Source: Streptomyces sp. CNH099
GTDB taxonomy: Bacteria > Actinomycetota > Actinomycetes > Streptomycetales > Streptomycetaceae
DNA length: 64,000 bases
Direction of reading: 5' to 3'
NCBI GenBank assembly: GCA_000514715.1
Contig: AZWL01000005.1
Span: 186,001-250,000, forward strand
Below the pieces are notes generated by a model. It saw nothing but the letters and a program-made list of their open reading frames with translations. It was not told the origin of the DNA and did no database searches. The position numbers were made by a program, and so were the translations under genes. Shown here in pieces: positions 41,954 to 50,217 of this stretch (the stretch's first letter is position 1; each line of letters opens with the position of its first letter).

Positions 41954-42654
41954 CCGGGCCGGCGGACAGCACGCCCCTGCGCGTGGTCGTCGCCGACGAC
42001 CACGAGGTCGTACGCGCCGGCTTCGCCGGACTCCTCGCCAGCCAGCCCGACTTCGACGTCGTCGGCACCGCGCGCGACGGCGCCGAAGCCGTCCGCGTCT
42101 GCCGCGAACGGCGGCCCGACGTCGTCCTCATGGACGTGCGCATGCCCGGCGTCGACGGCATCGAGGCCACCGCCCGGCTCACCGCCGCCGCCGACCCGGC
42201 CCCCCGGGTGCTGATCCTCACCACCTTCGACCTCGACGAGTACGTCTACGACGCCCTCGCCGCCGGCGCCGGCGGGTTCCTGCTCAAGGACGTCACCGCC
42301 GAGCAGCTCTTCGACGCCGTGCGCGTCGTCGCGGCCGGCGAAGCGCTGCTCGCGCCGGCGGTCACGCGGCGGCTGATCGCCGAGTTCGCGCGGCTGCGCG
42401 CGTCCCGGCCGCCGCGGAGCGACGGCGAGGGCGCCGGGGCGCGGCTGGCGGCGCTGACGCCGCGCGAGACCGAGGTGCTGCGGCTCCTCGCCGAGGGCCT
42501 GTCCAACCCCGAGCTGGCCGCCCGTCTCCACGTCGGCGAGGAGACCGTGAAGACGCACGTCAGCAGGCTGCTGGCCAAGCTCGGGCTGCGGGACCGCACG
42601 CAGGCCGTGGTCATGGCGTACGAGTCGGGCCTCGTCGTCCCGGGCGCCCGCTGA
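41950..42654 (+). CDS. NarL/FixJ-type response regulator
   Basis: 234 residues; the ATG overlaps the kinase stop (ATGA). Receiver: VVVADDHEVVRAGFAGLL, phospho-acceptor in VVLMDVRMPGVDG, and the Lys in GFLLKDVTAEQL. LuxR-type HTH at the C-terminus: LTPRETEVLRLLAEGLSN, then VGEETVKTHVSRLLAKLGLRDR. Partner of the adjacent kinase and probable activator of the divergent ABC exporter operon. Confidence 0.94.
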   Translation: MTGPADSTPLRVVVADDHEVVRAGFAGLLASQPDFDVVGTARDGAEAVRVCRERRPDVVLMDVRMPGVDGIEATARLTAAADPAPRVLILTTFDLDEYVYDALAAGAGGFLLKDVTAEQLFDAVRVVAAGEALLAPAVTRRLIAEFARLRASRPPRSDGEGAGARLAALTPRETEVLRLLAEGLSNPELAARLHVGEETVKTHVSRLLAKLGLRDRTQAVVMAYESGLVVPGAR

Positions 42655-42724
42655 CGCCCCCGCCCCCGCCCCCGGGCCTCTGGCCTGGCCCCCTGCCCCC
42701 GGCCCGTGCCCGGCGGCGCTCGGT

Positions 42725-42730
42725 TAGCCT
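42725..42730 (+). promoter_or_regulatory. Leaderless -10 of HAD gene
   Basis: TAGCCT, 7 nt before ATG 42738; no Shine-Dalgarno. Confidence 0.55.
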
Positions 42731-42737
42731 CGTGACC

Positions 42738-43409
42738 ATGCCCGGACCCATCGAACTCGTGATATTCGACTGCGACGGAGTCCTCGTCGACTCCGAGCGC
42801 ATCGCCGCCGCCGCGCAGGTCACCGTCGGCGCGGAACTCGGCTGGCCGCTCACCGAAGCCGACGCCGTCGAACTGTTCATGGGCAAGTCCCAGGAATCCG
42901 TCGGCGCCATGGTCGTCGAACGCCTCGGCCCGGGCGCGGACGAGACCTGGCGCACCCGCTACTACGAGGAGTTCTACGCCGGCCTCGACCACCTCGAAGC
43001 CGTACCCGGCGTCGTCGAGGCCCTCGACGCCCTCGCCGCCGCCGGCCTGCCGACGTGCGTCGCGTCCAGCGGCGGGCACGAACGGATGCGCCGCACCCTC
43101 GGCCGCACCGGGCTGTACGACCGCTTCACCGGACGCATCTACTCCGCCGCCGACGTCGGCGGCCGCGGCAAACCCGCCCCCGACCTCTTCCTCCACGCGG
43201 CGCGGCAGACCGGCTACGCGCCCGGGGCGTGCGCGGTGGTGGAGGACAGCCGCTACGGCGTCCAGGCCGCGCGCGCCGCGGGGATGCGCGCGTACGGGTT
43301 CACCGGCGGGCTGTCACCGGCCGCATGGCTGGCGGGGCCGGACACGGTGCTCTTCGACGACATGCGCAAGCTGCCGGTGCTGCTGGAGGCCGCCGACACG
43401 GCGGCCTGA
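42738..43409 (+). CDS. HAD-IA phosphatase (phosphoglycolate/beta-phosphoglucomutase-like)
   Basis: 223 residues from the ATG at 42738; a GTG two codons earlier is possible, but TAGCCT stands 7 nt before the ATG as in leaderless genes. HAD motifs: VIFDCDGVLVDSE (nucleophile), VASSGG (motif II), GRGKPAPDLFL (motif III Lys) and VVEDSRYGVQAA (motif IV). The small helical C1 cap fits phosphatases acting on sugar phosphates. Monocistronic, converging on a GNAT gene across four phased repeats. Confidence 0.88.
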   Translation: MPGPIELVIFDCDGVLVDSERIAAAAQVTVGAELGWPLTEADAVELFMGKSQESVGAMVVERLGPGADETWRTRYYEEFYAGLDHLEAVPGVVEALDALAAAGLPTCVASSGGHERMRRTLGRTGLYDRFTGRIYSAADVGGRGKPAPDLFLHAARQTGYAPGACAVVEDSRYGVQAARAAGMRAYGFTGGLSPAAWLAGPDTVLFDDMRKLPVLLEAADTAA

Positions 43410-43424
43410 CGGCGCCGCGGAGAC

Positions 43425-43495
43425 GGCCCGTACCGCCGGGGCGCGGCCCGTACGACAGGGGAGACGGCCCGTACGACGGGGCGACGGTCCGTACC
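43425..43495. repeat. Four phased CGG(C/T)CCGTAC repeats
   Basis: CGGCCCGTAC at 43425, 43445 and 43466, and CGGTCCGTAC at 43486; period 20-21 bp, two helical turns. They lie between two convergent genes. Function unknown. Confidence 0.6.
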
Positions 43496-43509
43496 GGCGG
43501 AGGACGCGG

Positions 43510-44067
43510 CTACGCCGCCCCGCCCTCGATCCACTCGGGCGCCAGCACCGACCACACCTCGGTGTCCTGGCGCACCCCCCGGTACCGGTGGTTCGAGCGC
43601 AGCACGCCGTCCCGGCGCATGCCGAGGCGCTGGGCGACCCTGATGCTCGGGGTGTTCTCCGAGGACACCAGCCACTCCACACGCTCCATGCCGCGCTCGC
43701 GCACCGCCCAGTCGATGATCACGCGCGCCGCGCGGGTCACCAGCCCGCGGCCCGACGCCGCCGGCTCCAGCCAGCAACCGGCCTCGCAGGTGCCCTGCGC
43801 GGCGTCGAAGACGCGGAAGAGGACGCCGCCGACGAGGCGGCCGTCGAGCCAGATGCCGTAGAGGCGGCCGGTGTCGGAGGCGGTCTTGTCGGCGTACGAC
43901 TGGAGCCACGCGCGGGCGGAGTCGAGGTCGGCGGCGGCGTCGGGGAGGCCGACGTGCCGGCCGATGAACGCGCGGCCGCGGTCCATGTGGGCGAGGAACT
44001 CCTCGGCCTGCCACGGCTCCAGCGGCCGCAGCTCGGCACCTTCGTCACCCAGGGGTACAGCGAACAT
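43510..44067 (-). CDS. GNAT acetyltransferase (RimJ/RimL type)
   Basis: 185 residues from the ATG at 44067, chosen because GGGAGG precedes it. RimJ/RimL-like: LRPLEPWQAEEFLAHMDRGR at the start, GIWLDGRLVGGVLFR, then the acetyl-CoA loop EPAASGRGLVTRAARVIIDWA and NTPSIRVAQRLGMRRDGVLR. The family acetylates protein N-termini, amino groups of antibiotics or small molecules. The substrate is not predictable. Divergent from nothing; the LysR gene follows downstream on the same strand side with its stop 65 bp away. Confidence 0.88.
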   Translation of the reverse strand: MFAVPLGDEGAELRPLEPWQAEEFLAHMDRGRAFIGRHVGLPDAAADLDSARAWLQSYADKTASDTGRLYGIWLDGRLVGGVLFRVFDAAQGTCEAGCWLEPAASGRGLVTRAARVIIDWAVRERGMERVEWLVSSENTPSIRVAQRLGMRRDGVLRSNHRYRGVRQDTEVWSVLAPEWIEGGAA

Positions 44068-44131
44068 CCCGTCCTCCCGTGTCAGCGTTCGACACCGCGA
44101 TCCTCGCACGGGCGCGGGAGAGCCCCGCAGG

Positions 44132-45073
44132 TCACCCGCCCGGCGGCGCCGGGTGCGCGGCCCGGGCCGCGTCCCCCAGGGCGGCGACGCACGCCCGCAC
44201 CGCCGGGCTCTCCGCCCGCGACCGCCACGCCGCCTGCACCGTACGCCGCACCGCCGGCCGCACCGGCACGAACCGCACCCCCGGCGGACACGGCCGCTGC
44301 CCCATCTCCGGTACGAGCGACACGCACAGCCCGCCGTCCACCAGCGCCAGCTGCGTGGCGTACTCCGTCACCCGGTACCGCACCTCCGGCTCCACCCCCA
44401 CCTCGCGCAGCGCCTGCGTCAGCCCCTCGTACGGCTCGGTGCCGACCGGGCAGCTCGCCCACACCGCCGCCGCCCCGTCGCGCCGGTCGAGACCGCCCAG
44501 CTCGGCGAGGCCGACGCGCTCGCGGGCGGCCAGCGGGTGGGAGGCCGGCACCGCCAGCTGGACGTCCTCCACCACCAGCGTCCGCACCGCGAGCCCCTGC
44601 GGCAGCCGGATGGGCCGGCTGCTCCAGCTCTCGATGAGCAACAGGTCCAGCTCCCCGCCGACCAGCTCCGGGACCAGCTCGACGACCTCGCCGTCGACGA
44701 CGGTGGGGACCAGCCGCGGGTGCGCGGCGGTGAGGTCGGTCAGCACCCCGGGCAGCAGGGCGCGCAGCGAGCTGCCGACGCCGCCGAGGCGCAGCGGGCC
44801 CAGGATCTCGTCCTGCAGGTCGGCGAGGTCCGCCTCGGCCTCGGCGACCTGCGCGCAGACGCGGGCCGCGTGCGCGGCGAGCACCTTGCCGGCGTGGGTG
44901 AGCCGGACGCTGCGCCCGTACGGCTCCAGCAGCCGGTGCCCGGCCTCGCGCTCCAGCTTGGCGAGCTGCTGCGAGACGCCGGAGGCGGTGACGTGCAGCG
45001 ACTCGGCGGCGCTGGCGATGGTGCCGTGGACGGCGACGGCGTCGAGGGCGCGCAGGCGCTCCAAACTGAACAC
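44132..45073 (-). CDS. LysR-family regulator (divergent from EamA exporter)
   Basis: 313 residues. The GTG at 45073 is preferred over the TTG just before it because TAGCAT lies 6 nt upstream (minus strand), a leaderless arrangement. HTH: LERLRALDAVAVHGTIASAAESLHVTASGVSQQLAKLE. The effector domain starts at about 90 (GPLRLGGVGSSL) and contains ALVDGGLCVSLVPEM. A palindrome AAGCA-N7-TGCTT overlaps the -10, suiting autorepression. The divergent DMT exporter is the likely target. Confidence 0.9.
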   Translation of the reverse strand: MFSLERLRALDAVAVHGTIASAAESLHVTASGVSQQLAKLEREAGHRLLEPYGRSVRLTHAGKVLAAHAARVCAQVAEAEADLADLQDEILGPLRLGGVGSSLRALLPGVLTDLTAAHPRLVPTVVDGEVVELVPELVGGELDLLLIESWSSRPIRLPQGLAVRTLVVEDVQLAVPASHPLAARERVGLAELGGLDRRDGAAAVWASCPVGTEPYEGLTQALREVGVEPEVRYRVTEYATQLALVDGGLCVSLVPEMGQRPCPPGVRFVPVRPAVRRTVQAAWRSRAESPAVRACVAALGDAARAAHPAPPGG

Positions 45074-45074
45074 C

Positions 45075-45091
45075 AAGCAATGCTAATGCTT
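45075..45091. promoter_or_regulatory. LysR-type palindrome over the -10
   Basis: AAGCA (45075-45079), N7, TGCTT (45087-45091); the -10 TAGCAT of the LysR gene (minus strand, 45080-45085) lies inside it. Autoregulation is inferred. Confidence 0.5.
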
Positions 45092-45146
45092 TGGGCTAAC
45101 AAATCATCGCTTTTTCTTGGGGGAACGGGCGGGCAGAGTGGAGGGC

Positions 45147-46217
45147 ATGCGAGTCGACGGGGAGGGCCGGGGCGGCGAGACGCTCCTCGCCCGGGCGGCC
45201 GGCCCGGCCGCGATGGTCATCGGCGGCTCGGCGTGCATCTCGCTGTCGGCGATCTTCGTGAAGCTCTCCGACGTGAACGCCGGCACCGCCGCCTTCCTGC
45301 GCTGCGTCCTGGCACTGCTGCTGCTCCTCCCCCTCGCGGCCGTCGAACTGCGCCGCCTCGGGCCGCGGGCCCGGCGGCCGGTGCTCACGGATCTGGCGGC
45401 CGGGCTGCTGCTCGGCGTCGACTTCGTCTTCTGGGCGGCCAGCATCCGGGACGTCGGCGCCTCCATCGCCACCGTGCTGCTCAACATCCAGGTCGTCGTC
45501 TTCCCGCTGCTGGCGCGGCTGCTGACCCGTGCGCCGCTGCCGCGCGGCTTCTGGCTCACCGCCCCGGTGCTGCTCGCCGGGGTGGCGCTCGCGGGCGGCG
45601 CGATCGGCGACCCGGAACCGGGCAGCAGCCCCGTGACCGGCATCCTCTACGGCACGGCCGCCGGCGTCGCCTTCGCCGGCTACCTGTTCCTCACCCGCCT
45701 CGGGGGCGCCCGCCCCCGCCCCGCCCCCGGCTCCCCCCTCCCCCCTCCGCCCCGTCCCCGCCCGCACGTCGCCGTGCCGGTGTGCACCGCGACGTTCTCC
45801 GCCGGCGTCGCCTCCGGGGTCCTCGGCGCGCTCTGGACCGGGATCGACGTGACGCCCGGGCCCGCCGCCCTCGGCTGGCTGGCGGCCATGGCCGCGCTCG
45901 GCCAGGTCCTCGCCCTGCTCCTCGTCACCCCCGCGCTGCCCCGGCTCGCCCCGGCGACGGGAGCCGCGCTGCTCCTGCTGCAGCCGGTGCTCGCCATCGC
46001 CGCCGCCGTCGCGTTCCTCGGCGAGCGGCCCACGGCGACGCAGTACGCCGGCTGCGTACTGGTCATCGCCACCGTCTGGTACGCCACCCGCGCCGCCGGC
46101 AACCGCCGCGGCGGCAACCGTGCCGGAGGCGCCCGCGGCGGCGGCCACGGCGGCGGCCACGGCGGCGGCGACCACGGCACCGAAACCCCGGTGCGCCGCG
46201 CCGCAGCCCGCGGTTAG
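45147..46217 (+). CDS. EamA/DMT-family exporter
   Basis: About 356 residues from the ATG at 45147 (in-frame TTG 45117 and GTG 45138 are alternatives; GGAGGG is very close to the ATG). Ten membrane helices in two EamA halves: SACISLSAIFVKLSDVNAGTAAFLRCVLA in the first, and ALLLLQPVLAIAAAVAFLGERPTATQYAGCVLV with the conserved ERP in the second. A Pro/Arg-rich loop separates the halves. The C-terminus is a Gly/His-rich tail, GGGHGGGHGGGDHG, that could bind metal. It probably exports a metabolite; the divergent LysR is its likely regulator. Confidence 0.85.
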   Translation: MRVDGEGRGGETLLARAAGPAAMVIGGSACISLSAIFVKLSDVNAGTAAFLRCVLALLLLLPLAAVELRRLGPRARRPVLTDLAAGLLLGVDFVFWAASIRDVGASIATVLLNIQVVVFPLLARLLTRAPLPRGFWLTAPVLLAGVALAGGAIGDPEPGSSPVTGILYGTAAGVAFAGYLFLTRLGGARPRPAPGSPLPPPPRPRPHVAVPVCTATFSAGVASGVLGALWTGIDVTPGPAALGWLAAMAALGQVLALLLVTPALPRLAPATGAALLLLQPVLAIAAAVAFLGERPTATQYAGCVLVIATVWYATRAAGNRRGGNRAGGARGGGHGGGHGGGDHGTETPVRRAAARG

Positions 46218-46220
46218 GCT
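46215..46220 (+). promoter_or_regulatory. Leaderless -10 of serine hydrolase gene
   Basis: TAGGCT, 7 nt before ATG 46228, lying over the 3' end of the EamA gene. Confidence 0.55.
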
Positions 46221-46227
46221 GCGCCGC

Positions 46228-47604
46228 ATGCCGCCGTATGACGACGCCGACGCCCTGCTCCCCGCCACCGCACGGGCCCTGCGCCACCGGCTCGCGGTCG
46301 CGCAGCGCGAGGGCCGCACGCCCTCCCTCGTCGCGGCCGTCGTACGGGACGGGAAGACCGTCTGGTCCGGCGCCCGCTCGATGGTCGACGGGCACGAGCC
46401 GACGGCCGACACCCAGTACCGCATCGGCTCGATCACCAAGACGTTCGTCGCCGTGCTGGTGCTCCGGCTGCGCGACGAAGGGCTCATCGACCTCGCCGAT
46501 CCGCTGGGAAAGCACCTCCCCGGCACTCAGGCTCCCGCGGCGACCATCGCCCAACTCCTCTCGCACAGTTCCGGCATCGGGGCCGAGCCCCGCGGCCCCT
46601 GGTGGGAGCGGACCCCGGGCACGCTCCGCCCCGACCTCGGCGAACTCTTCGACGGCGACCCCGCCCGCCACCCGGCGGGCCGCCGCCACCACTACTCCAA
46701 CCCCGGCTTCGCCTACCTCGGCGCGCTCGTCGAGGCGCTCCGCGGCGCACCGTGGGGCGAGGTGCTGCAGCGCGAGCTGCTGGAGCCGCTGGAACTGCGG
46801 CGTACGACGCTGCTGCCCCGGGCCCCGCACGCCGGCGGCTTCGCCGTCCACCCGTGGGCCGACGTCATGCAGCCCGAGCCGCTCCACGACACCGGCCGGA
46901 TGGGCCCCGCGGGCCAGCTGTGGTCCACGGTCGGCGACCTGGCCCGGTTCGCGGCCTTCCTCGTGCACGGCGACGACCGGGTGCTCTCCGCCGAGACGCT
47001 GGCGGAGATGCGCACCCCCGCGGTGGCGCCCGAGGCCGCGTCCTGGGACGTCGCGTACGGGCTCGGGATGCAGCTGATCCGCCGCGACGGCACGCTGCTC
47101 GCCGGCCACACCGGTTCCATGCCCGGGTTCCTCTCCTGCCTCCTCTCCGACGTCGACGAGGGCGTGAGCGCGGTCGCGCTCACCAACGTCACGTCCGGCG
47201 CGTCCGTTGCCGGGCTCGCCGCCGACCTGATCGGCACCGTGCTGCGGCACGAGCCGCGCATCCCCGAGCCGTGGCGCCCGCTGGCCGCGGACGCGGTGGA
47301 CCCGGAGCTGCTCGCGCTGACGGGACCGTGGTACTGGGGCGCGAACCCGCACGTGCTGCGGTTGCGGGAGAACCGCTGGCTGGACCTGAGCCCGCTGGCC
47401 GGCGCCGGCTATGCGTCACAGCTCCGCCCGGAGGCGGACGGCACGTGGACGGCGGTCGACGGCTACTGCGCCGGCGAGACGCTGCGGGTGGAGCGGTCGG
47501 CGGACGGCGAGGTCTCGCACCTCGACCTGGGCACCTTCGTCTTCACCCGCGAGCCGTACGACCCGGACGCCCCGGTCCCGGGCGGCACCCGCGGCTGGAC
47601 GTGA
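46228..47604 (+). CDS. Serine hydrolase of the beta-lactamase/class C family
   Basis: 458 residues; ATG 10 bp after the EamA stop, with a leaderless-type -10. Beta-lactamase-fold motifs: IGSITKTF (SxxK nucleophile), HHYSNPGF (YxN) and LLAGHTGSMPG (HxG). No signal peptide is visible, so it is likely cytosolic, as for esterase or D-aminopeptidase-like members. The C-terminal 100 residues (from LTGPWYWGANPHVL) form a beta-rich domain as in DUF3471-type extensions. Such enzymes act as esterases, peptidases or transacylases rather than true beta-lactamases. Confidence 0.88.
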   Translation: MPPYDDADALLPATARALRHRLAVAQREGRTPSLVAAVVRDGKTVWSGARSMVDGHEPTADTQYRIGSITKTFVAVLVLRLRDEGLIDLADPLGKHLPGTQAPAATIAQLLSHSSGIGAEPRGPWWERTPGTLRPDLGELFDGDPARHPAGRRHHYSNPGFAYLGALVEALRGAPWGEVLQRELLEPLELRRTTLLPRAPHAGGFAVHPWADVMQPEPLHDTGRMGPAGQLWSTVGDLARFAAFLVHGDDRVLSAETLAEMRTPAVAPEAASWDVAYGLGMQLIRRDGTLLAGHTGSMPGFLSCLLSDVDEGVSAVALTNVTSGASVAGLAADLIGTVLRHEPRIPEPWRPLAADAVDPELLALTGPWYWGANPHVLRLRENRWLDLSPLAGAGYASQLRPEADGTWTAVDGYCAGETLRVERSADGEVSHLDLGTFVFTREPYDPDAPVPGGTRGWT

Positions 47605-47665
47605 GCACCCGCCCCGGCACCGCTCCCGGGCCGCCGGTGGGGCCCGGACCGCGGTCCTGCACCCC

Positions 47666-48820
47666 CTACGCCACCAGCTCCTTCTCCAGCGGCGTGCGGA
47701 ACCTCGGCGTTATTCGGGCGTCGCCCGCCCACGCCGCCAGCCGCTCGGCCTCCGCGGCCACCGCGCGTTCCGCCTCGCCGCCCGTGTCCGTCAGCATCCG
47801 CCACACCACCTCTCCGTCCTGCCGTTGCGCCCAGCCGCCGACGACCTCTCCGTTCCACCACACCGTCGGCCCCACGTTGCCGCTGCCGTCGAACAGCGCC
47901 TTGCGGTAGCCGGCGTCGAGGTACCAGCCGCGCTCCTTCCAGCCCATCGGCGTCGGGTCGAGCGCGGGCAGCAGCGCCGCCCACGGCTCCGGCTCCGCGA
48001 CCGGCCCGGTGTCGTCCGGGAGCACGTACCCCGCGCCCTCGTCCAGCTCCACCGGCACCGCGCCGGTCGCGGCCAGCGCCTTGCGCGCGGCGGTCTTCGT
48101 CCAGCCGGTCCACCACACGAGGTCCGCTTCGGTGGCCGGCCCGTACGCGTACAGCCAGCGTCTGGTCAGCTCCCTCTGCGCCTCGGCGACGTCCATGCCG
48201 CCGAAGTCCTCGCCCGGCGCCCACCGGAACTGGCTCGACGTCCACGAGCCGCGCGGGTGCCCGCGCCGTATGTGCCCGTCGCAGGCCAGCATCCGCAGCA
48301 CGCGCGTGGCCACGCCCTGCCGCGCCTCCTGCCGGGTGCCGGGGAAGACCGTGATCTTCGTGCGCAGCAGCGGCTCGGCGGCGGATATCTCGCTGCCGGT
48401 CGCCTCCCCCTTGGCTTCAAGCACGGCCAGCGCGGCGGCCTCGGCGCGCCGCAGCCACGCCTCGTCCAGGCCGTTCCAGTCCTTGAGGTGCTTGAGGAAC
48501 GTGGCGCGCTCGCGCGCCGCGATGGCGCGGGCCGCCGACGCGTCGACCACGGGGGCCAGTCCGCGGCTGACCGCGAAGAGCGTGCGGCGCATGGACAGCA
48601 GCTTCACCAGCGACACGTCCTCGTAGAGCGCGCGCTCGACGGGCGTGACGCCGGGCTCCCGCAGGCGCGCGCAGGCGGAGAGGAACACGGTGGCCGCGTC
48701 CGTCGCGTGCAGCGCGACGACCGCGTCCGCCGCCTCCACGGGCGAGGCCGCGCGGGCGGCCGGCGCCAGCGCGTGCCGCACGCCGATCCGGGCTCGTCGC
48801 TGCTCGGTGGTGATCTGCAT
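47666..48820 (-). CDS. Winged-helix DNA-binding protein of the AlkZ-like (HTH_42) family
   Basis: 384 residues. HTH_42 family: RARIGVRHALAPAARAASPVEAADAVVAL, then LSACARL, LREPGVTPVERALYED, GSWTSSQFRWAPGEDF, EAQRELTRRWLYAYGPATEADLVWWTGW, and the C-terminal MGWKERGWYLD and NVGPTVWWNGEVVGGW. AlkZ members are DNA glycosylases that unhook alkylated or crosslinked bases. Where catalytic members have Q-x-Q or Q-x-D in the first domain, this one reads H-A-T (ALHATDAA). CATACT lies 6 nt before the ATG (leaderless). A lone perfect DnaA box lies 41 bp upstream. Confidence 0.85.
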   Translation of the reverse strand: MQITTEQRRARIGVRHALAPAARAASPVEAADAVVALHATDAATVFLSACARLREPGVTPVERALYEDVSLVKLLSMRRTLFAVSRGLAPVVDASAARAIAARERATFLKHLKDWNGLDEAWLRRAEAAALAVLEAKGEATGSEISAAEPLLRTKITVFPGTRQEARQGVATRVLRMLACDGHIRRGHPRGSWTSSQFRWAPGEDFGGMDVAEAQRELTRRWLYAYGPATEADLVWWTGWTKTAARKALAATGAVPVELDEGAGYVLPDDTGPVAEPEPWAALLPALDPTPMGWKERGWYLDAGYRKALFDGSGNVGPTVWWNGEVVGGWAQRQDGEVVWRMLTDTGGEAERAVAAEAERLAAWAGDARITPRFRTPLEKELVA

Positions 48821-48860
48821 AGTGGCAGTATGCCGAAGCTCGCCCCGGCCCGCTCGGGCC

Positions 48861-48869
48861 TGTGGATAA
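48861..48869 (-). other. Single perfect DnaA box
   Basis: TGTGGATAA (TTATCCACA on the minus strand) upstream of the AlkZ-like gene. Isolated; it may regulate that gene or be chance. Confidence 0.5.
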
Positions 48870-48950
48870 CTCCCGACCGGCCCGCTGAAACCTCTCTGAC
48901 CAGGGATACTTCACGCAAGAGAGAGGGGCGGCCCGGCGCGGGCGCCCGCG

Positions 48951-49403
48951 CTACAGCGTCCGCTTGAAGCCCACGTGCGACGCCGCGAACCCCAGCCGCT
49001 CGTAGAAGCGGTGCGCGTCCGTGCGCGTCGCGTTGGACGTCAGCTGCACCACCCCGCACCCGCGCCGCCGCGCCTCCTCGACCGCCCACTCGATCAGCTG
49101 CGACCCCAGCCCGCTCCCGCGCAGGTCGCGGTGCACGCGCACGGCCTCGATGAGCGCGCGGGTCGTGCCGCGCAGCGACAGCCCGGGGATGAAGGTGAGC
49201 TGGAGGGTGCCGACGATGCGGCCGTCGCGTTCGGCGACGGCGAGGTGCTGGCCGGGGTCGGCGTCGATCCATGCGAAGGCCCGCTCGTACGGGGCGGGGT
49301 CGTCGGGGGTCTCGCGGGCGGCGCCCAGCGGGTCGTCGGCGAGCATCGCCACGATCGCGGGGACGTCGGCGGCCGTCGCACGCCGTATTTCCAGGTCGCT
49401 CAT
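48951..49403 (-). CDS. GNAT acetyltransferase
   Basis: 150 residues from the ATG at 49403; TAGGGT lies 7 nt upstream (minus strand), so probably leaderless. Typical GNAT: LEIRRATAADVPAIVAMLADD, GRIVGTLQLTFIPGLS, IEAVRVHRDLRGSGLGSQLIEWAVE (acetyl-CoA loop R-G-S-G-L-G), VQLTSNATRTDAHRFYERLGF. The family acetylates amino groups of small molecules or proteins; the RGTTRALIEAV piece is usual for the AAC(6')/PhnO-like group. Substrate unknown. CCTCTCT/AGAGAGG (48891-48926) may form its terminator. Confidence 0.9.
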   Translation of the reverse strand: MSDLEIRRATAADVPAIVAMLADDPLGAARETPDDPAPYERAFAWIDADPGQHLAVAERDGRIVGTLQLTFIPGLSLRGTTRALIEAVRVHRDLRGSGLGSQLIEWAVEEARRRGCGVVQLTSNATRTDAHRFYERLGFAASHVGFKRTL

Positions 49404-49410
49404 GCCGCCG

Positions 49411-49416
49411 ACCCTA
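49411..49416 (-). promoter_or_regulatory. Leaderless -10 of GNAT gene
   Basis: TAGGGT on the minus strand, 7 nt before ATG 49403. Confidence 0.5.
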
Positions 49417-49541
49417 CGTGCGGCCGTGGGCGCGCGCTCGTACCGTACGCGCCCTCCCCGCGGCGCACACGCCCCTGCCATGGCCTCCCTGCCATGGCCT
49501 CTGCGCCCGGTGCGCCTTCCTACGGACCCCCGCGCACAGCC

Positions 49542-50009
49542 CTACGGCGCGTACGCCCCCGCCGGCGGGGCTTCCAGCGTCTCCACCGCCGCCACCAGCG
49601 GCGCCAGCTCCGGCCGCTTCGCGGCCTCGTCCAGCGCGGCGCGCAGCGCGGTCTCGTAGCCGGGCCTGGCCTCCGCGAGGAGGCGCCGGCCGGCCTCGGT
49701 GACCTCGGTGTAGATGCCGCGGCGGTCGTCGGGGCAGAGGTAGCGGCTGAGCAGGCCGCGGTCTTCGAGGCGGGTCACGAGCCGGGTGGTGGCGCTCTGG
49801 CTGAGGACGACGGTGTCCGCGAGCTGGTTCATGCGCAGGTGGAAGTCGTCCTGGCGGCTGAGGGCGTCCAGTACGGAGTATTCGCGGGCGCTCAGCCGGT
49901 GCGCGCGCTGCAGCGTGCGCTCCACATGGGTCTCGATGCGGGCGTGCAGGGATGCCAGGGCCGTCCAGCCCCGGGCCAGTTCGTCCAACTGCTCGGCTGT
50001 GGCCGCCAT
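49542..50009 (-). CDS. MarR-family regulator (divergent from MFS gene)
   Basis: 155 residues from the ATG at 50009, preceded by GGAGGCGCTC. MarR core: LSAREYSVLDALSRQDDFHLRMNQLADTVVLSQSATTRLVTRLEDRGLLSR, wing CPDDRRGIYTEVTEAGRRLL. Divergent from an AraJ-like MFS transporter 208 bp away, the common repressor/efflux pair. The leader contains four GCAGTGCTG-like repeats. CTTGCAAG (50140-50147) is a possible operator half, but no long palindrome is seen. Confidence 0.9.
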   Translation of the reverse strand: MAATAEQLDELARGWTALASLHARIETHVERTLQRAHRLSAREYSVLDALSRQDDFHLRMNQLADTVVLSQSATTRLVTRLEDRGLLSRYLCPDDRRGIYTEVTEAGRRLLAEARPGYETALRAALDEAAKRPELAPLVAAVETLEAPPAGAYAP

Positions 50010-50032
50010 GAGCGCCTCCGCGTCCCGTGAGT

Positions 50033-50081
50033 GCAGTGCTGTGCTGTGCGGTTGCAGTGCTGTTGCAGTGCTGCAGTGCCG
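50033..50081. repeat. GCAGTGCTG repeats in MarR leader
   Basis: GCAGTGCTG at 50033, 50054 and 50065, and GCAGTGCCG at 50073, just upstream of the MarR gene. Slippage-type repeat; a regulatory role is possible. Confidence 0.5.
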
Positions 50082-50217
50082 TGCGTGCGTCGTTCGCCGT
50101 CCTGCGTTCGAGTTTACTCCACCTCCGCAATAGCCCGCGCTTGCAAGGGTCGGCGTGCGCAATTATTGTGGGCGCTTGGTAAAAGGCTGTCCCCACGTCC
50201 ACCGCAGGAGTTCCCGC

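Noticed and set aside
46228..47604. Beta-lactamase resistance gene
   Set aside because: SxxK/YxN/HxG are present, but there is no signal peptide and an extra C-terminal domain; more likely an esterase or peptidase-like enzyme.
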